Positions 8,321 through 17,397 of a DNA stretch of 64,000 bases are shown here, in pieces. The DNA is from JACOMS01 sp051252005. Its GTDB lineage: Bacteria > Pseudomonadota > Alphaproteobacteria > Caulobacterales > Maricaulaceae. The number at the start of each line of letters is the position of its first letter. Position 1 is the stretch's first letter. The translations under genes and the position numbers were made by a program. Location: the NCBI GenBank assembly GCA_051252005.1, contig JBPOEZ010000006.1, forward strand, positions 62,001 to 126,000, given 5' to 3'. The notes beneath the pieces are model-generated. The model ran no database searches. It worked only from the letters and a program-made list of their open reading frames with translations, and was not told the DNA's origin.

Positions 8321-9711
8321 AATATGACATTTTAATCGTTGAGGATGAAGATGATATTCGCGACACAATTGCGGGTATACTCTCAGACGAGGGATATGAC
8401 GTGCGCCAAGCGGCGACGAGCGACGCGGCTGTTATTTCTGTCAAATCCCGTGTGCCGTCATTGGTCATCTTGGATGTGTGGCTTAAAGATAGCTCTATGG
8501 ACGGCATCGAAATGCTCGACCATCTGAAAAAGGGTTATCCAAATTTACCTGTCATCATTATAAGCGGGCACGGCACTGTGGAAACCGCTGTCTCGGCTAT
8601 TCGCAAAGGGGCTTTCGATTATATTGTTAAGCCGTTTAAAGCTGAAAAACTTCTGGTTACGGCGACGCGCGCGCTAGAGAATGCTCGTCTGCGCCGTGAA
8701 AATGAAGAGCTTAAAGGGCGCACGATTGCCGAGGATAAACTCATCGGCTGTTCCGGCGTTATCTCGCAGCTTCGGTCAAAAATTGCCCGCGTCGCGCCGA
8801 CGAATAGCCGCGTGCTGATCACGGGACCGTCAGGATCTGGCAAAGAGTTGATCGCGCGGATTTTGCACGGCCATTCTAGCCGGGCTAACGGCCCTTTCAT
8901 GGCTGTCAATGCAGCCTCTATGGTGCCGGAACGGGTTGAGGAGGAATTATTTGGCCGGATGTCAGATGATGGGCAAAGCGTGAAATCTGGGCTGTTGGAA
9001 AAAGCGCATAACGGAACGCTGTATTTGGACGAAGTGGCGGATATGCCGCTAGAAACGCAGGGAAAACTTTTGCGGCTTTTAGTCGAGCAGCGGTTTCAGC
9101 GTCTTGGCGGGGATGATAATGTGCAAGTTGATGTACGTGTTGTGACCTCGACATCGCGTAATATTGAAAAAGAAGTCTCGCTCGGCCGTTTCAGAGAGGA
9201 CCTTTTCCACCGTTTGAATGTGATGCCGCTCGTGTCGCCTGCGCTCACAGACAGGCGCGAGGATATTCCTGAGCTTGTCGAATATTTTATTGGCCGTTTG
9301 TCGTCATCGACAGGCTTGCCGTCGCGTAAGATCGGCGCCGACGCAATGGCTGCGCTTCAAGCGCATGACTGGCCAGGCAATGTCCGGCAGCTTCGCAATA
9401 ATGTGGAGCGGCTCCTTATTCTAGCAACAGGTGACCCTCAGCAACCCATCACGCTTGAAACCCTGCCGCCAGAAGTGTCCGTTGTGAGGCGGGCAACAGG
9501 CGCAAATGAAAATGAGCGTATGATTTCACTACCCCTTCGGGATGCTCGGGAGCATTTTGAGCGTGAGTATTTACAGGCTCAGATTGAACGCTTTGGAGGA
9601 AACATATCGCGTACGGCATCATTTGTCGGTATGGAGCGATCCGCCTTACATAGAAAGCTAAAGTCCTTGGGGGTAAATGCCTCTGGCCGAAACGATGGGG
9701 ATGAAACGTGA
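8317..9711 (+). CDS. ntrX: Response regulator NtrX with AAA+ domain lacking GAFTGA
   Basis: 464 residues: receiver domain with phospho-acceptor Asp53, AAA+ domain with Walker A at 170-177 (GPSGSGKE) and LYLDEVADMP as Walker B, and a C-terminal Fis-type HTH (ISRTASFVGMERSALHRKLKSLGV). The sigma54-contact loop that should read GAFTGA after EELFG is replaced by a different sequence (RMSDDGQSVKSG). It should therefore bind DNA and ATP but probably does not open sigma54 promoters. It overlaps ntrY and trkA by 4 bases each, so the three are translationally coupled. Confidence 0.93.
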   Translation: MKYDILIVEDEDDIRDTIAGILSDEGYDVRQAATSDAAVISVKSRVPSLVILDVWLKDSSMDGIEMLDHLKKGYPNLPVIIISGHGTVETAVSAIRKGAFDYIVKPFKAEKLLVTATRALENARLRRENEELKGRTIAEDKLIGCSGVISQLRSKIARVAPTNSRVLITGPSGSGKELIARILHGHSSRANGPFMAVNAASMVPERVEEELFGRMSDDGQSVKSGLLEKAHNGTLYLDEVADMPLETQGKLLRLLVEQRFQRLGGDDNVQVDVRVVTSTSRNIEKEVSLGRFREDLFHRLNVMPLVSPALTDRREDIPELVEYFIGRLSSSTGLPSRKIGADAMAALQAHDWPGNVRQLRNNVERLLILATGDPQQPITLETLPPEVSVVRRATGANENERMISLPLRDAREHFEREYLQAQIERFGGNISRTASFVGMERSALHRKLKSLGVNASGRNDGDET

Positions 9712-11081
9712 AAATCATTATATGCGGTGCAGGACAAGTCGGGCAGGGTATCGCCGCCCGCTTAGCCAGTGAAAATAATACGGTCACCATTGTCGATTTG
9801 TCATCAGAGCTAATTAACAATATTACGACAAACCTTGATGTCAGAGGCATCGTGGGACATGGAGCGTATCCGAAAGTTTTGAAGCAAGCGGGCTGCGATG
9901 CGGCGGATATGTTCATCGCCGTGACCTATTCTGACGAAGTCAACATGACGGCCTGCCAAATTGCGCACTCTTTATTTAATGTTCCAACGAAAGTCGCCCG
10001 CATACGGTCACAGGCTTATCTGGATCCAGAATGGAGTGATTTGTATAACCGTGAAAACCTACCGATTGATATTATTATTTCTCCGGAAGTCGAAATCGGG
10101 CGAGCGATTTTAAGACGGCTAAATACGCCGGGCGCGTCAGATGTCGTGCCTTTCGCGGATGGCAGGGTGAAAATGATCGGTGTCCGAATCGAAGAGGATT
10201 GCCCGATTATCAACATGCCGATCCGGCAAATACCGGATCTTTTCACCGACCTTCATGCCGTTATTGTTGGCGTCAGCCGCGACGGCGATATATTTGCGCC
10301 GTCGCCAGATGATCCGTTAAACCCCGGTGATGATGCCTATTTCATCGTTAAGGCGGGGCAAGAAAGCCGGCTACTCGAAATTGTCGGTACGAAAAGCGAG
10401 AAGGTACGTCACGTTGTCATAATCGGCGGCGGGAATGTTGGGGCCTATGTTGCCAAAGAACTTGAAGCCATTCCGGGGATACGTACTCGTATTATCGAGC
10501 GGGATAAGGCAGCCGCTGAAAAAGCAGCTGAAAGCCTTAAACGTACTGTTGTTCTGAACGGGGACGCGATGAGCGCGGCCATTCAAGAGGAAGCAGGCGT
10601 CCATAACGCCGAAGTTGTTCTTTGTCTCACCAATGACGACAAAACGAATATCCTGTCAGGCGTGCTGGCGAAAAAACTTGGCGCAAAACGCTCTGCTAGC
10701 CTCATCAATGAAGTGTCTATGCAGGACCTTAAATATGAGCTTGGTATTGATATGATTATTGACCCCAGAGCGACCACGGTGTCGTCGATTTTGCGGCATG
10801 TGAGACGGGGACGGATTTTGGATGTTTTCACATTGCGAAATGGCGGTGCGGAAATCATGGAGGGCGAAGTACTCGAAACCTCACCGCTCAGCGGTAAGCG
10901 CCTCGATGACTTAGAGGATATGGACGGCATCGCCATTGGCGCGATTATGCACAAAGATAAGGTTATGTATCCGGATCCTGATTACGTCATTCGCTCCGGC
11001 GACCAGATTGTATTACTGGCTGAGAAGTCCAGTCTTAAAAAAGTAGAGCATATGTTCCGTGTCAGCATGGATTATTTTTAG
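9708..11081 (+). CDS. trkA: Trk potassium uptake regulatory subunit TrkA
   Basis: Peripheral NAD(H)-binding regulator of the Trk K+ transporter. The 457 residues hold two RCK units: a first Rossmann fold starting MKIIICGAGQVGQGIA, its TrkA-C domain, then a second fold with VVIIGGGNVGAYVA and another TrkA-C. The length matches the two-RCK form. It overlaps ntrX and lies 23 bases before trkH, so sensor, regulator and both transporter subunits may share a transcript, as in related bacteria. Confidence 0.95.
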   Translation: MKIIICGAGQVGQGIAARLASENNTVTIVDLSSELINNITTNLDVRGIVGHGAYPKVLKQAGCDAADMFIAVTYSDEVNMTACQIAHSLFNVPTKVARIRSQAYLDPEWSDLYNRENLPIDIIISPEVEIGRAILRRLNTPGASDVVPFADGRVKMIGVRIEEDCPIINMPIRQIPDLFTDLHAVIVGVSRDGDIFAPSPDDPLNPGDDAYFIVKAGQESRLLEIVGTKSEKVRHVVIIGGGNVGAYVAKELEAIPGIRTRIIERDKAAAEKAAESLKRTVVLNGDAMSAAIQEEAGVHNAEVVLCLTNDDKTNILSGVLAKKLGAKRSASLINEVSMQDLKYELGIDMIIDPRATTVSSILRHVRRGRILDVFTLRNGGAEIMEGEVLETSPLSGKRLDDLEDMDGIAIGAIMHKDKVMYPDPDYVIRSGDQIVLLAEKSSLKKVEHMFRVSMDYF

Positions 11082-11104
11082 GCCCTCGGCCCTGGGACAA
11101 TAAC

Positions 11105-12538
11105 ATGGCGTTTAACCGCATCATATTATGGCTCGGCAATAGCCTGATTCTCGTCGCCTGCATGCTGGCCATGACGGCAATGAGCGCGGTTGCGCTTGGC
11201 GAATTTACCGAGGCCGTATTGTTTGCGGGGCTTACCCTGAGCATTGGGCTCGTGGGTATTATTTTTACGGCGACAACGCGCCATACACCGGGGCGCGAAA
11301 GTAAGACCGATGCCTTGGCCTTTTTGCTCATTTTCTGGATTGTGTTGCCCGTTATATTCGCAGCCCCCTACCTAGTCGTTGGACCTGCCATGAGCCCTTA
11401 TACGGCTTATTTCGAGGCCGTCTCTGCTGTGACGACCACAGGCGCAAGCACGCTAGACCCGGATCAACTTTCTGGATCTTTGCATATATGGCGGAGTTTT
11501 TTGCAGTGGATGGGCGGAGTTATTGCAGCGACATTTGCTGTGGTTATATTAGCGGCGCTTAACTTGCGCGGAACGGGCGTCCATAGATCAATGCTGTTCA
11601 CGTTCAAAAAGGGGGAGCTTTTTGGACGCCTCTTAGGGATTGGCCGCGTTATCGCGGGTATCTATGCTGTCATATCTGCGTTCTGTTTTATGGGTTTGTT
11701 GATAACAGGGAGTTCTATATTTGAATCGCTTTGCTTGGCTCTGACGTCCGTATCAACGGGCGGGCTGACCCCGCGAGGCGGCGTTCTTGCAAATTACGTT
11801 CATCCCGTGGGAGCCATAGCACTTGGCATAAGCTGTCTTTTAGGGGCGTTTAATGTTGCTATCTTGTGGGACATTGTTCGTTTGCGAAATGTTCGTAGTC
11901 TTGCAGCCTTGGGGCGAAACATTGAGTTCCGCGCCATGGCGGTTCTCTTTGCGGTGCTTTGCTTGTTTGGTATTATTTATACAGGACACATGCATCTTTT
12001 TACTGTGTTTATAGAGGGTGTATTTTTTGTCAGCTCTGCCGGCTTTGATTATCACGTCATTGGCCTCGAAATGATCCCATCTGTCCTTCTTATAGCGGTT
12101 GCCTTGATCGGCGGCTCTGCGCTTTCAACGGCCGGAGGCGTGAAGCTTATTCGCCTGTTTCTTTTGTTCCGGCATTTAGGAACGGATCTTAACCGCCTTA
12201 GTCACCCGTCGCGGACAATGCCCGTTATGTTTCGCGGTCAAGCGCTTCCGGACACAGCTTTCCTCTCGATCTGGATGTATTTCTTTGGATACACGATTAT
12301 CTTTGCGACGGGAATCATGGCGCTTAGCGCTGCTGGGCAGGACTTTCAGGTGGCCGTCGCAGCCAGCGCGTCTTCTCTGGCTAATATGGGGCCGCTTTTG
12401 GATGCAACGCTGCCCACGCAGACTTACGCGGCGTTCACAGTGCCGCAACAGGTGATCGCGGCGGTCTTGATGTTGATTGGCCGTGTTGAAGTTTTAGCCG
12501 CTTTTGCTATTTTATCGCCCGGATTATGGCGTTCCTAG
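11105..12538 (+). CDS. trkH: TrkH family potassium transporter membrane subunit
   Basis: 477-residue polytopic membrane protein with about ten hydrophobic segments. The K+ selectivity loops are visible as VTTTGAST, LTSVSTGGLTP, SSAGFDYHV and SSLANMGP, the four pore repeats of the TrkH/KtrB fold. It pairs with the adjacent TrkA to import K+ coupled to proton or sodium movement. No terminator hairpin with a T-run is seen before hfq. Confidence 0.93.
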   Translation: MAFNRIILWLGNSLILVACMLAMTAMSAVALGEFTEAVLFAGLTLSIGLVGIIFTATTRHTPGRESKTDALAFLLIFWIVLPVIFAAPYLVVGPAMSPYTAYFEAVSAVTTTGASTLDPDQLSGSLHIWRSFLQWMGGVIAATFAVVILAALNLRGTGVHRSMLFTFKKGELFGRLLGIGRVIAGIYAVISAFCFMGLLITGSSIFESLCLALTSVSTGGLTPRGGVLANYVHPVGAIALGISCLLGAFNVAILWDIVRLRNVRSLAALGRNIEFRAMAVLFAVLCLFGIIYTGHMHLFTVFIEGVFFVSSAGFDYHVIGLEMIPSVLLIAVALIGGSALSTAGGVKLIRLFLLFRHLGTDLNRLSHPSRTMPVMFRGQALPDTAFLSIWMYFFGYTIIFATGIMALSAAGQDFQVAVAASASSLANMGPLLDATLPTQTYAAFTVPQQVIAAVLMLIGRVEVLAAFAILSPGLWRS

Positions 12539-12659
12539 GATTGTCATATTCTATTCATACTTCTTTTCGCATAGGGGCTTGCATCTACGCGCAAACCAAT
12601 TTCTAATAGTGAATAATCACAACGTGTTGATGAAAAAATTACAACAATAAGGAAATATC

Positions 12660-12905
12660 ATGGCGGGCGAGAGAAAACAAAACCTCCAAGACACATTTTT
12701 GAACTCAGTTCGGAAGTCCAAAACACCTTTGACCGTCTTTTTGGTCAACGGCGTAAAATTACAAGGCGTTGTGACGTGGTTTGACAATTTTTGCGTATTA
12801 TTACGCCGTGATGGTCAGGTGCAGCTTGTTTATAAGCATGCCATTTCCACAATTATGCCGTCTGAACCCGTTCAAATGTTTGAATCAGAACAAGATGATG
12901 AGTAG
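12660..12905 (+). CDS. hfq: RNA chaperone Hfq
   Basis: 81-residue Sm-like protein that forms hexamers and pairs small RNAs with mRNAs. The Sm1 motif is TVFLVNGVKLQGVVTWFDNF, and the Sm2 motif is represented by YKHAISTI. AAGGAAAT precedes the ATG. The 121-bp leader is AT-rich and probably holds its own promoter. hflX follows after 30 bases, the classical arrangement. Hfq is the likely partner of the putative small RNA at 1.07 kb. Confidence 0.97.
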   Translation: MAGERKQNLQDTFLNSVRKSKTPLTVFLVNGVKLQGVVTWFDNFCVLLRRDGQVQLVYKHAISTIMPSEPVQMFESEQDDE

Positions 12906-12935
12906 TCGTGGGTTTGTTTTACCTCGGGGCGCAAT

Positions 12936-14252
12936 TTGATTGATCTCGATTCGGATCCGAACGTTGCTATTGTTTTGCATCCGAGGCCCTATGCGGCCTC
13001 AGAGCGGAACGCCTATGATCTCGAAGAGGCGGTAGGTCTAACGACGGCTTTGGGTGTAGAAATCGCTGACGCTACGATTGTTCCGCTTCGCGAAGTGCAT
13101 GCCAGTAAGTATTTTGGCGGCGGAAAAATCGACGAGATAAAAGACACCATCAAGCTTAAAAAAGCGAATATGGTCATCGTCAATTCGTCTCTAACACCAA
13201 TCCAGCAGCGTAATTTAGAGCGCGCTTGGGACGTGAAGGTCATTGACAGGACGGGCCTTATTCTCGAAATTTTCGGGCTGAGGGCTGCGACCAAAGAGGG
13301 TGCTATGCAGGTTGAAATGGCGAGGCTCGGCTATGAGCGCTCGCGGCTTGTACGGACGTGGACCCACCTTGAGCGGCAACGCGGCGGGCAGGGGGCGATG
13401 TCCGGACCGGGCGAGACACAGATCGAATCTGATCGCCGGATTCTAAACGATAAAGTGACTAAACTGCGCCGCGATCTTGAAAGTGTACGCCGGACGCGCG
13501 GATTGCAGCGCCAACAAAGACAGCGCGCTCCGGAACGGGTTGTTGCGCTTGTCGGCTATACAAACGCTGGTAAATCGAGCCTGTTTAACATTCTAACCGA
13601 AGGCGGCGTTCTGGCGAAAGATATGCTCTTTGCCACGCTTGATACTACACACCGCATATTGCCGCTGCCTAACGGAAAGCCCGCGGTTCTGTCTGATACG
13701 GTTGGGTTTATCGCGGATTTGCCGACAGATTTGATCACGGCTTTCCGTGCGACGCTCGAAGAAGTAGCCGAGGCGGATTTGCTCGTTCATGTGCGCGATA
13801 TTTCAGATCCTTTATCAATTGCGCGAAAACAGAATGTTCTCGATGTGCTCTCGCAGCTTGAAGCCGGAACTGAGAACGGCCAAGAAATGATCGAAGTTTG
13901 GAACAAAGCAGACCTGCTTGACCCCGATGAGTTCGCAAAATTACAAGAGCGCGCCAAAGCTTCGCAAGAGTCTGAAACGGCTATGAGCGCCTATATCATT
14001 AGCTGCCAAACTGGCACGGGTATCGAGGTTTTACAGAACGGTATTGAAGGCGCGCTGACTGAAAAAGACGATGTGGTCAGCGTGACTATCGCGCCGAAAG
14101 ATTACAAAATTCGCGCGTGGCTTCACGAAAAAGGCCATGTTCTGTCCGAAGAAACGCTGGACAACGGGTACTGCGAAATGGACGTGCAACTTAGCGACGC
14201 GGACGCAGGGAAGCTTAAAGGTCGATACCCTCAGGTGTTCCCCGCGAATTAA
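12936..14252 (+). CDS. hflX: Ribosome-associated GTPase HflX
   Basis: 438 residues from a TTG start; no in-frame ATG fits the conserved N-terminus. The HflX domain includes the glycine-rich segment RGGQGAMSGPGETQIESD, followed by a coiled stretch and a GTPase domain with G1 at about 207-214 (GYTNAGKSS), G3 in DTVGF and G4 in WNKADL. HflX splits stalled 70S ribosomes and rescues translation under heat stress. It stands directly behind hfq and the two are probably cotranscribed. Confidence 0.95.
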   Translation: MIDLDSDPNVAIVLHPRPYAASERNAYDLEEAVGLTTALGVEIADATIVPLREVHASKYFGGGKIDEIKDTIKLKKANMVIVNSSLTPIQQRNLERAWDVKVIDRTGLILEIFGLRAATKEGAMQVEMARLGYERSRLVRTWTHLERQRGGQGAMSGPGETQIESDRRILNDKVTKLRRDLESVRRTRGLQRQQRQRAPERVVALVGYTNAGKSSLFNILTEGGVLAKDMLFATLDTTHRILPLPNGKPAVLSDTVGFIADLPTDLITAFRATLEEVAEADLLVHVRDISDPLSIARKQNVLDVLSQLEAGTENGQEMIEVWNKADLLDPDEFAKLQERAKASQESETAMSAYIISCQTGTGIEVLQNGIEGALTEKDDVVSVTIAPKDYKIRAWLHEKGHVLSEETLDNGYCEMDVQLSDADAGKLKGRYPQVFPAN

Positions 14253-14257
14253 AATTT

Positions 14258-14926
14258 ATGACCAACGAATCTATCACTGCTAATCGTGCAAGCTTTGAGG
14301 CGTTTCTCGCGAAGGGCGCTCGGGAAATAAGCGGCCTTCATATTGTAAACGCATCGCTGACGAAATTAGACCTCAGCGACCGCGTTTTTAAAGATTGCGA
14401 TTTTAGCGGCTCTGATTTGTCAGGGGCGATCCTAGAAGGCGCGGAATTTATCGGCTGTAAGGCCGCAAATGCAAAGTTCAAACATGTAAACGCAGACGAC
14501 GCGGCGTTCCAAAAATGTAACGTCTCCCTGACCGACTGGGAAGGCGCGCGGCTAACGTCTTGTAAGTTTACGGGCTGTAAATTAACCGGCTCGAATTTCC
14601 AAAGAACGCAAACCCTTGGGCTAAGTTTTGAAGAATGCGTCCTCGTGGGATCGAGCCTCAAAAACATGTCGTTCCGCAAGGCTAACTTACGCCGTCTTGA
14701 TTTTTCTGAGGCGGATGTCTCTGGGTCGGATTTTCGCGACGCTTTATTCGACGATTGCAGCTTACGGGACGCGTCCCTAAAGCTTGCAAAGTTTCAAGGC
14801 GCAGATCTCAGGGGCTGCGACCTCGGCAGTCTCTCTCTAACCGATGCCGCCGTTTTAAAAGGCGCGGTCATATCGAAGCATCAAGCAACGGAACTTTTAA
14901 CAGGCCTCGGTATTTTGGTGCAGTAG
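14258..14926 (+). CDS. Pentapeptide repeat protein
   Basis: 222 residues built almost wholly of A(D/N)LxX-type pentapeptide repeats (for example LDLSDRVFKDCDFSGSDLSGA, continued through RANLRRLDFSEADVSGSDFRDA), expected to form a right-handed four-sided beta helix. No signal peptide or membrane helix is present, so it should be cytoplasmic. Some such proteins mimic DNA and protect gyrase; most have no known role. It begins 5 bases after the hflX stop and could be read from that transcript. Confidence 0.8.
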   Translation: MTNESITANRASFEAFLAKGAREISGLHIVNASLTKLDLSDRVFKDCDFSGSDLSGAILEGAEFIGCKAANAKFKHVNADDAAFQKCNVSLTDWEGARLTSCKFTGCKLTGSNFQRTQTLGLSFEECVLVGSSLKNMSFRKANLRRLDFSEADVSGSDFRDALFDDCSLRDASLKLAKFQGADLRGCDLGSLSLTDAAVLKGAVISKHQATELLTGLGILVQ

Positions 14927-15054
14927 AGAGCATTGACATTTAAAAGGCGAAAACTGCGCTTGAAAACCTGCTTCTGACCCCGTGCGTTGTCGGCGCTATT
15001 GAAGTGCTATTTGGACTTGGGTTGACGCAGAAAAAGTAAGTCTGGAAGCCCGTT

Positions 15055-15876
15055 TCACTCTGTCTTTTTCGCCGCCTGCCAAAGGGCTTCTAGCTGCTCT
15101 AGGGGCATATCGGAGAGCGCTTGCCCTGACGTTTGAGCGGATGTTTCAACAAACTGAAACCGCCGCGTAAATTTGCGGTTCGTTCTCCGCAGCGCTTTTT
15201 CTGGATCAATGTCCAAATGTCTTGCGAGATTTGTCACAGCAAACAGAAGATCACCGATTTCGTCCTCTATAGCATCTGGGTCGTTTTGGCTTGCAGCCTC
15301 GGCCACTTCGCCTGCTTCTTCCGTGATTTTATCGAGGACTCCGGAAATGTCTGGCCAGTCAAAGCCGACGCGGGCCGCGCGTTTTTGGAGCTTGTGTGCG
15401 CGCGTTAGGGCCGGAAAGGCGAGGGGAACATTGTCCAAAACGCTTGGAGGCGTAGTGTCTGTTTCGCTGCTTGACTTCTCCGCCCGTTCTGCCGCTTTGA
15501 TCTCTTCCCAAGCGACCGTTTGCTCTGCTGCGGTTCTGTCATCTCCGCCTCCAAACACATGAGGGTGGCGGCGCACCATTTTGCGGGTGAGGCCGTCGCA
15601 CACCGCGTCGAGATCAAAGTCTCCGGCCTCGTCCGCCATTTGAGAGTGGAAGACGACTTGCATCATGAGGTCGCCAAGTTCTTCGCGCAGGGCGCTCATA
15701 TCGTTCTGGGCTATAGCATCGCAGACTTCGTAAGCCTCTTCGATTGTATAGGGGGCAATAGTTTCGAACGTTTGTTCTACGTCCCACGGGCAGCCATTCT
15801 CTGGATTGCGTAAACGGGCCATGAGGGCTTTAACCCGTTCAAAGGGGGTCGCGCCTAAAAAGCTAATGTCAGTCAT
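15055..15876 (-). CDS. mazG: Nucleoside triphosphate pyrophosphohydrolase MazG
   Basis: Hydrolyses (d)NTPs to monophosphates, a house-cleaning role. The 273 residues contain two MazG units: the first with EEAYEVCDAI and EELGDLMMQVVFHSQ, the second with ITEEAGEVAEA and DEIGDLLFAVTNLARHL, carrying the EExxE and ExxD metal ligands. The start at 15876 (MTDISFLGATP) is preferred; a longer frame runs upstream through ccmD but its translation does not look like MazG. The ATG overlaps the end of ccmD, so it is coupled to the ccm operon. Confidence 0.93.
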   Translation of the reverse strand: MTDISFLGATPFERVKALMARLRNPENGCPWDVEQTFETIAPYTIEEAYEVCDAIAQNDMSALREELGDLMMQVVFHSQMADEAGDFDLDAVCDGLTRKMVRRHPHVFGGGDDRTAAEQTVAWEEIKAAERAEKSSSETDTTPPSVLDNVPLAFPALTRAHKLQKRAARVGFDWPDISGVLDKITEEAGEVAEAASQNDPDAIEDEIGDLLFAVTNLARHLDIDPEKALRRTNRKFTRRFQFVETSAQTSGQALSDMPLEQLEALWQAAKKTE

Positions 15877-15979
15877 GCTTGTTCCGCTTAAGCGCCGTGA
15901 CGACGAGGCCGCCGAGAACGAGCGCCGATAGGCCGTAAGCCGCCCAGATGAATATAGCATGTTTGCCAAAATCAAGCAT
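15869..15979 (-). CDS. ccmD: Heme exporter protein CcmD (36 aa)
   Basis: A short frame reads MLDFGKHAIFIWAAYGLSAL and ends LKRNKHD, a single membrane helix flanked by charges, the standard CcmD pattern including the FIWAAYG core. CcmD helps CcmABC hand heme to CcmE. It sits between ccmC and mazG in the expected place and its last codons overlap the mazG start by 8 bases. Confidence 0.85.
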   Translation of the reverse strand: MLDFGKHAIFIWAAYGLSALVLGGLVVTALKRNKHD

Positions 15980-15994
15980 AGTGGTCTTTCTGTA

Positions 15995-16735
15995 TCACAG
16001 GGTTTCGACGGTGGCGGTTGCCGCGCGTGAGGCCGCGCCGCGTTTTTCTTTGAGGGCGATAATATCAGCGCGAATGAATTTAAGGGATAGCCACCCAAAC
16101 AAAGCCGAATAAGCAATGACCATAATAATAAGCGGCCATAACATTTCCGGCGGAAGGCCCGGCGCGCCTATATTGGAAATCGTGGCGGGCTGATGCAGCG
16201 TGTTCCACCATTCAACGGAAAATTTGATAATAGGGATATTGATGAATCCGACCATGGCCAGAATACTGGCCATGCGGGCCGCGCGTTTTCTATCATCAAA
16301 CATCTGCCAGATCGCAAGATAGGCAATATAGATGAAAAACAAGATCAAAACGGAGGTCATGCGGCCGTCCCATTGCCACCACGTACCCCAGGACGGCTTG
16401 CCCCAAAGGCTTCCGGTTATCAGAGCGAGAAACGTAAACGCTGCCCCGCAGAGCGCAAAGGCTCGTCCTGCGCAGTCTGCAAGATTGTGTCGCCAAACAA
16501 AGCTAACGAAGCTAGCGACGGTAAGCGATGTATAGGCCATCATGGCGCACCACGCGGCGGGAACATGCACATACATGATGCGAACGCTCTCGCCCTGCTG
16601 ATAGTCGGCGGGAGAACCGATAAGAGAGAGCCAAAGCCCTACGGCGAGCGGCACAAGCGTAAGAAACGCGAAAATAGGCGAAGCGATGCGTTCAAATCGA
16701 AGAAATCTTTGAGGGTTGGCGAGATAGCTGATCAT
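15995..16735 (-). CDS. ccmC: Heme exporter / heme handling protein CcmC
   Basis: 246 residues with six membrane helices and the periplasmic tryptophan-rich motif WGTWWQWD that holds heme for attachment to CcmE. The start at 16735 (MISYLANPQRF) is chosen because the longer frame reads basic sequence inside ccmB. The start is separated by 2 bases from the ccmB stop. It belongs to the ccmA-B-C-D-mazG run. Confidence 0.93.
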   Translation of the reverse strand: MISYLANPQRFLRFERIASPIFAFLTLVPLAVGLWLSLIGSPADYQQGESVRIMYVHVPAAWCAMMAYTSLTVASFVSFVWRHNLADCAGRAFALCGAAFTFLALITGSLWGKPSWGTWWQWDGRMTSVLILFFIYIAYLAIWQMFDDRKRAARMASILAMVGFINIPIIKFSVEWWNTLHQPATISNIGAPGLPPEMLWPLIIMVIAYSALFGWLSLKFIRADIIALKEKRGAASRAATATVETL

Positions 16736-16737
16736 GA

Positions 16738-17397
16738 CTATTCCAAATGGGTCGACAGAGCGGCGGAGGCGGCGGGAAACCCTAAGGCGCATCCAATAAA
16801 GCTAAGCCCAGCAAGGGCTTGAAATTCAAGGCCTGTTATGCCGGAAACAAAGTAATTGTCTATGGCTGCGAGGCCGAAAATCAGAACCGGTACCAAAAAA
16901 GGAGCTGTGATGATTACGCTGAGGAACCCGCTTTGCGGACGACCTGCCATCATGGCGGCAGTCATAACCCCGTAAGCGATGAGGGCGGGCGCGGCAAATA
17001 TAAGCGATAGGCAAATGGCGGCTAAAGTAGACGGCGATAAGGCAAACCCAATCCCCGCAATGGGAATGGCGAACAGAAGCGGCAGGTAGACGAAGATAAA
17101 AAACGCGGCGGCCTTAGCCAAAACGATCCGCAACATGCCGACCCCAGAGAGGGCGAGCTGCTCTAGGCTCCCGTCTTCATAGTCGGATTGGAACACGCTG
17201 TTGAAGGCGAGGAGCTGGCTGAAAATAACGGCGAGCCAAATTAGGGCGGGTGCAAGCGGCTGCATGACGCTTTGCCGCCCACCGAGCGCTATGACGCAAA
17301 GCAGTAAGAATAGTGCAAAAAAGACGAGGCCAAGCATCCATGAGGACGGCGTGCGCGCCATAAGCATGAGTTCGCGTTTTAACAGCGGGGCAATCAC
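16738..17397 (-). CDS. ccmB: Heme exporter membrane subunit CcmB
   Basis: 219 residues with six hydrophobic segments and the CcmB layout (N-terminal LLKRELMLMAR, then LAVIFSQLLAFNSVFQSDYEDGSLEQLAL). It is the membrane part of the CcmAB ABC complex that releases heme-loaded CcmE. It overlaps ccmA by 4 bases. Confidence 0.93.
   Translation of the reverse strand: MIAPLLKRELMLMARTPSSWMLGLVFFALFLLLCVIALGGRQSVMQPLAPALIWLAVIFSQLLAFNSVFQSDYEDGSLEQLALSGVGMLRIVLAKAAAFFIFVYLPLLFAIPIAGIGFALSPSTLAAICLSLIFAAPALIAYGVMTAAMMAGRPQSGFLSVIITAPFLVPVLIFGLAAIDNYFVSGITGLEFQALAGLSFIGCALGFPAASAALSTHLE

Noticed and set aside
16193..16822. 209-codon plus-strand frame opposite ccmC and ccmB
   Set aside because: Shadow of ccmC, basic low-complexity translation.
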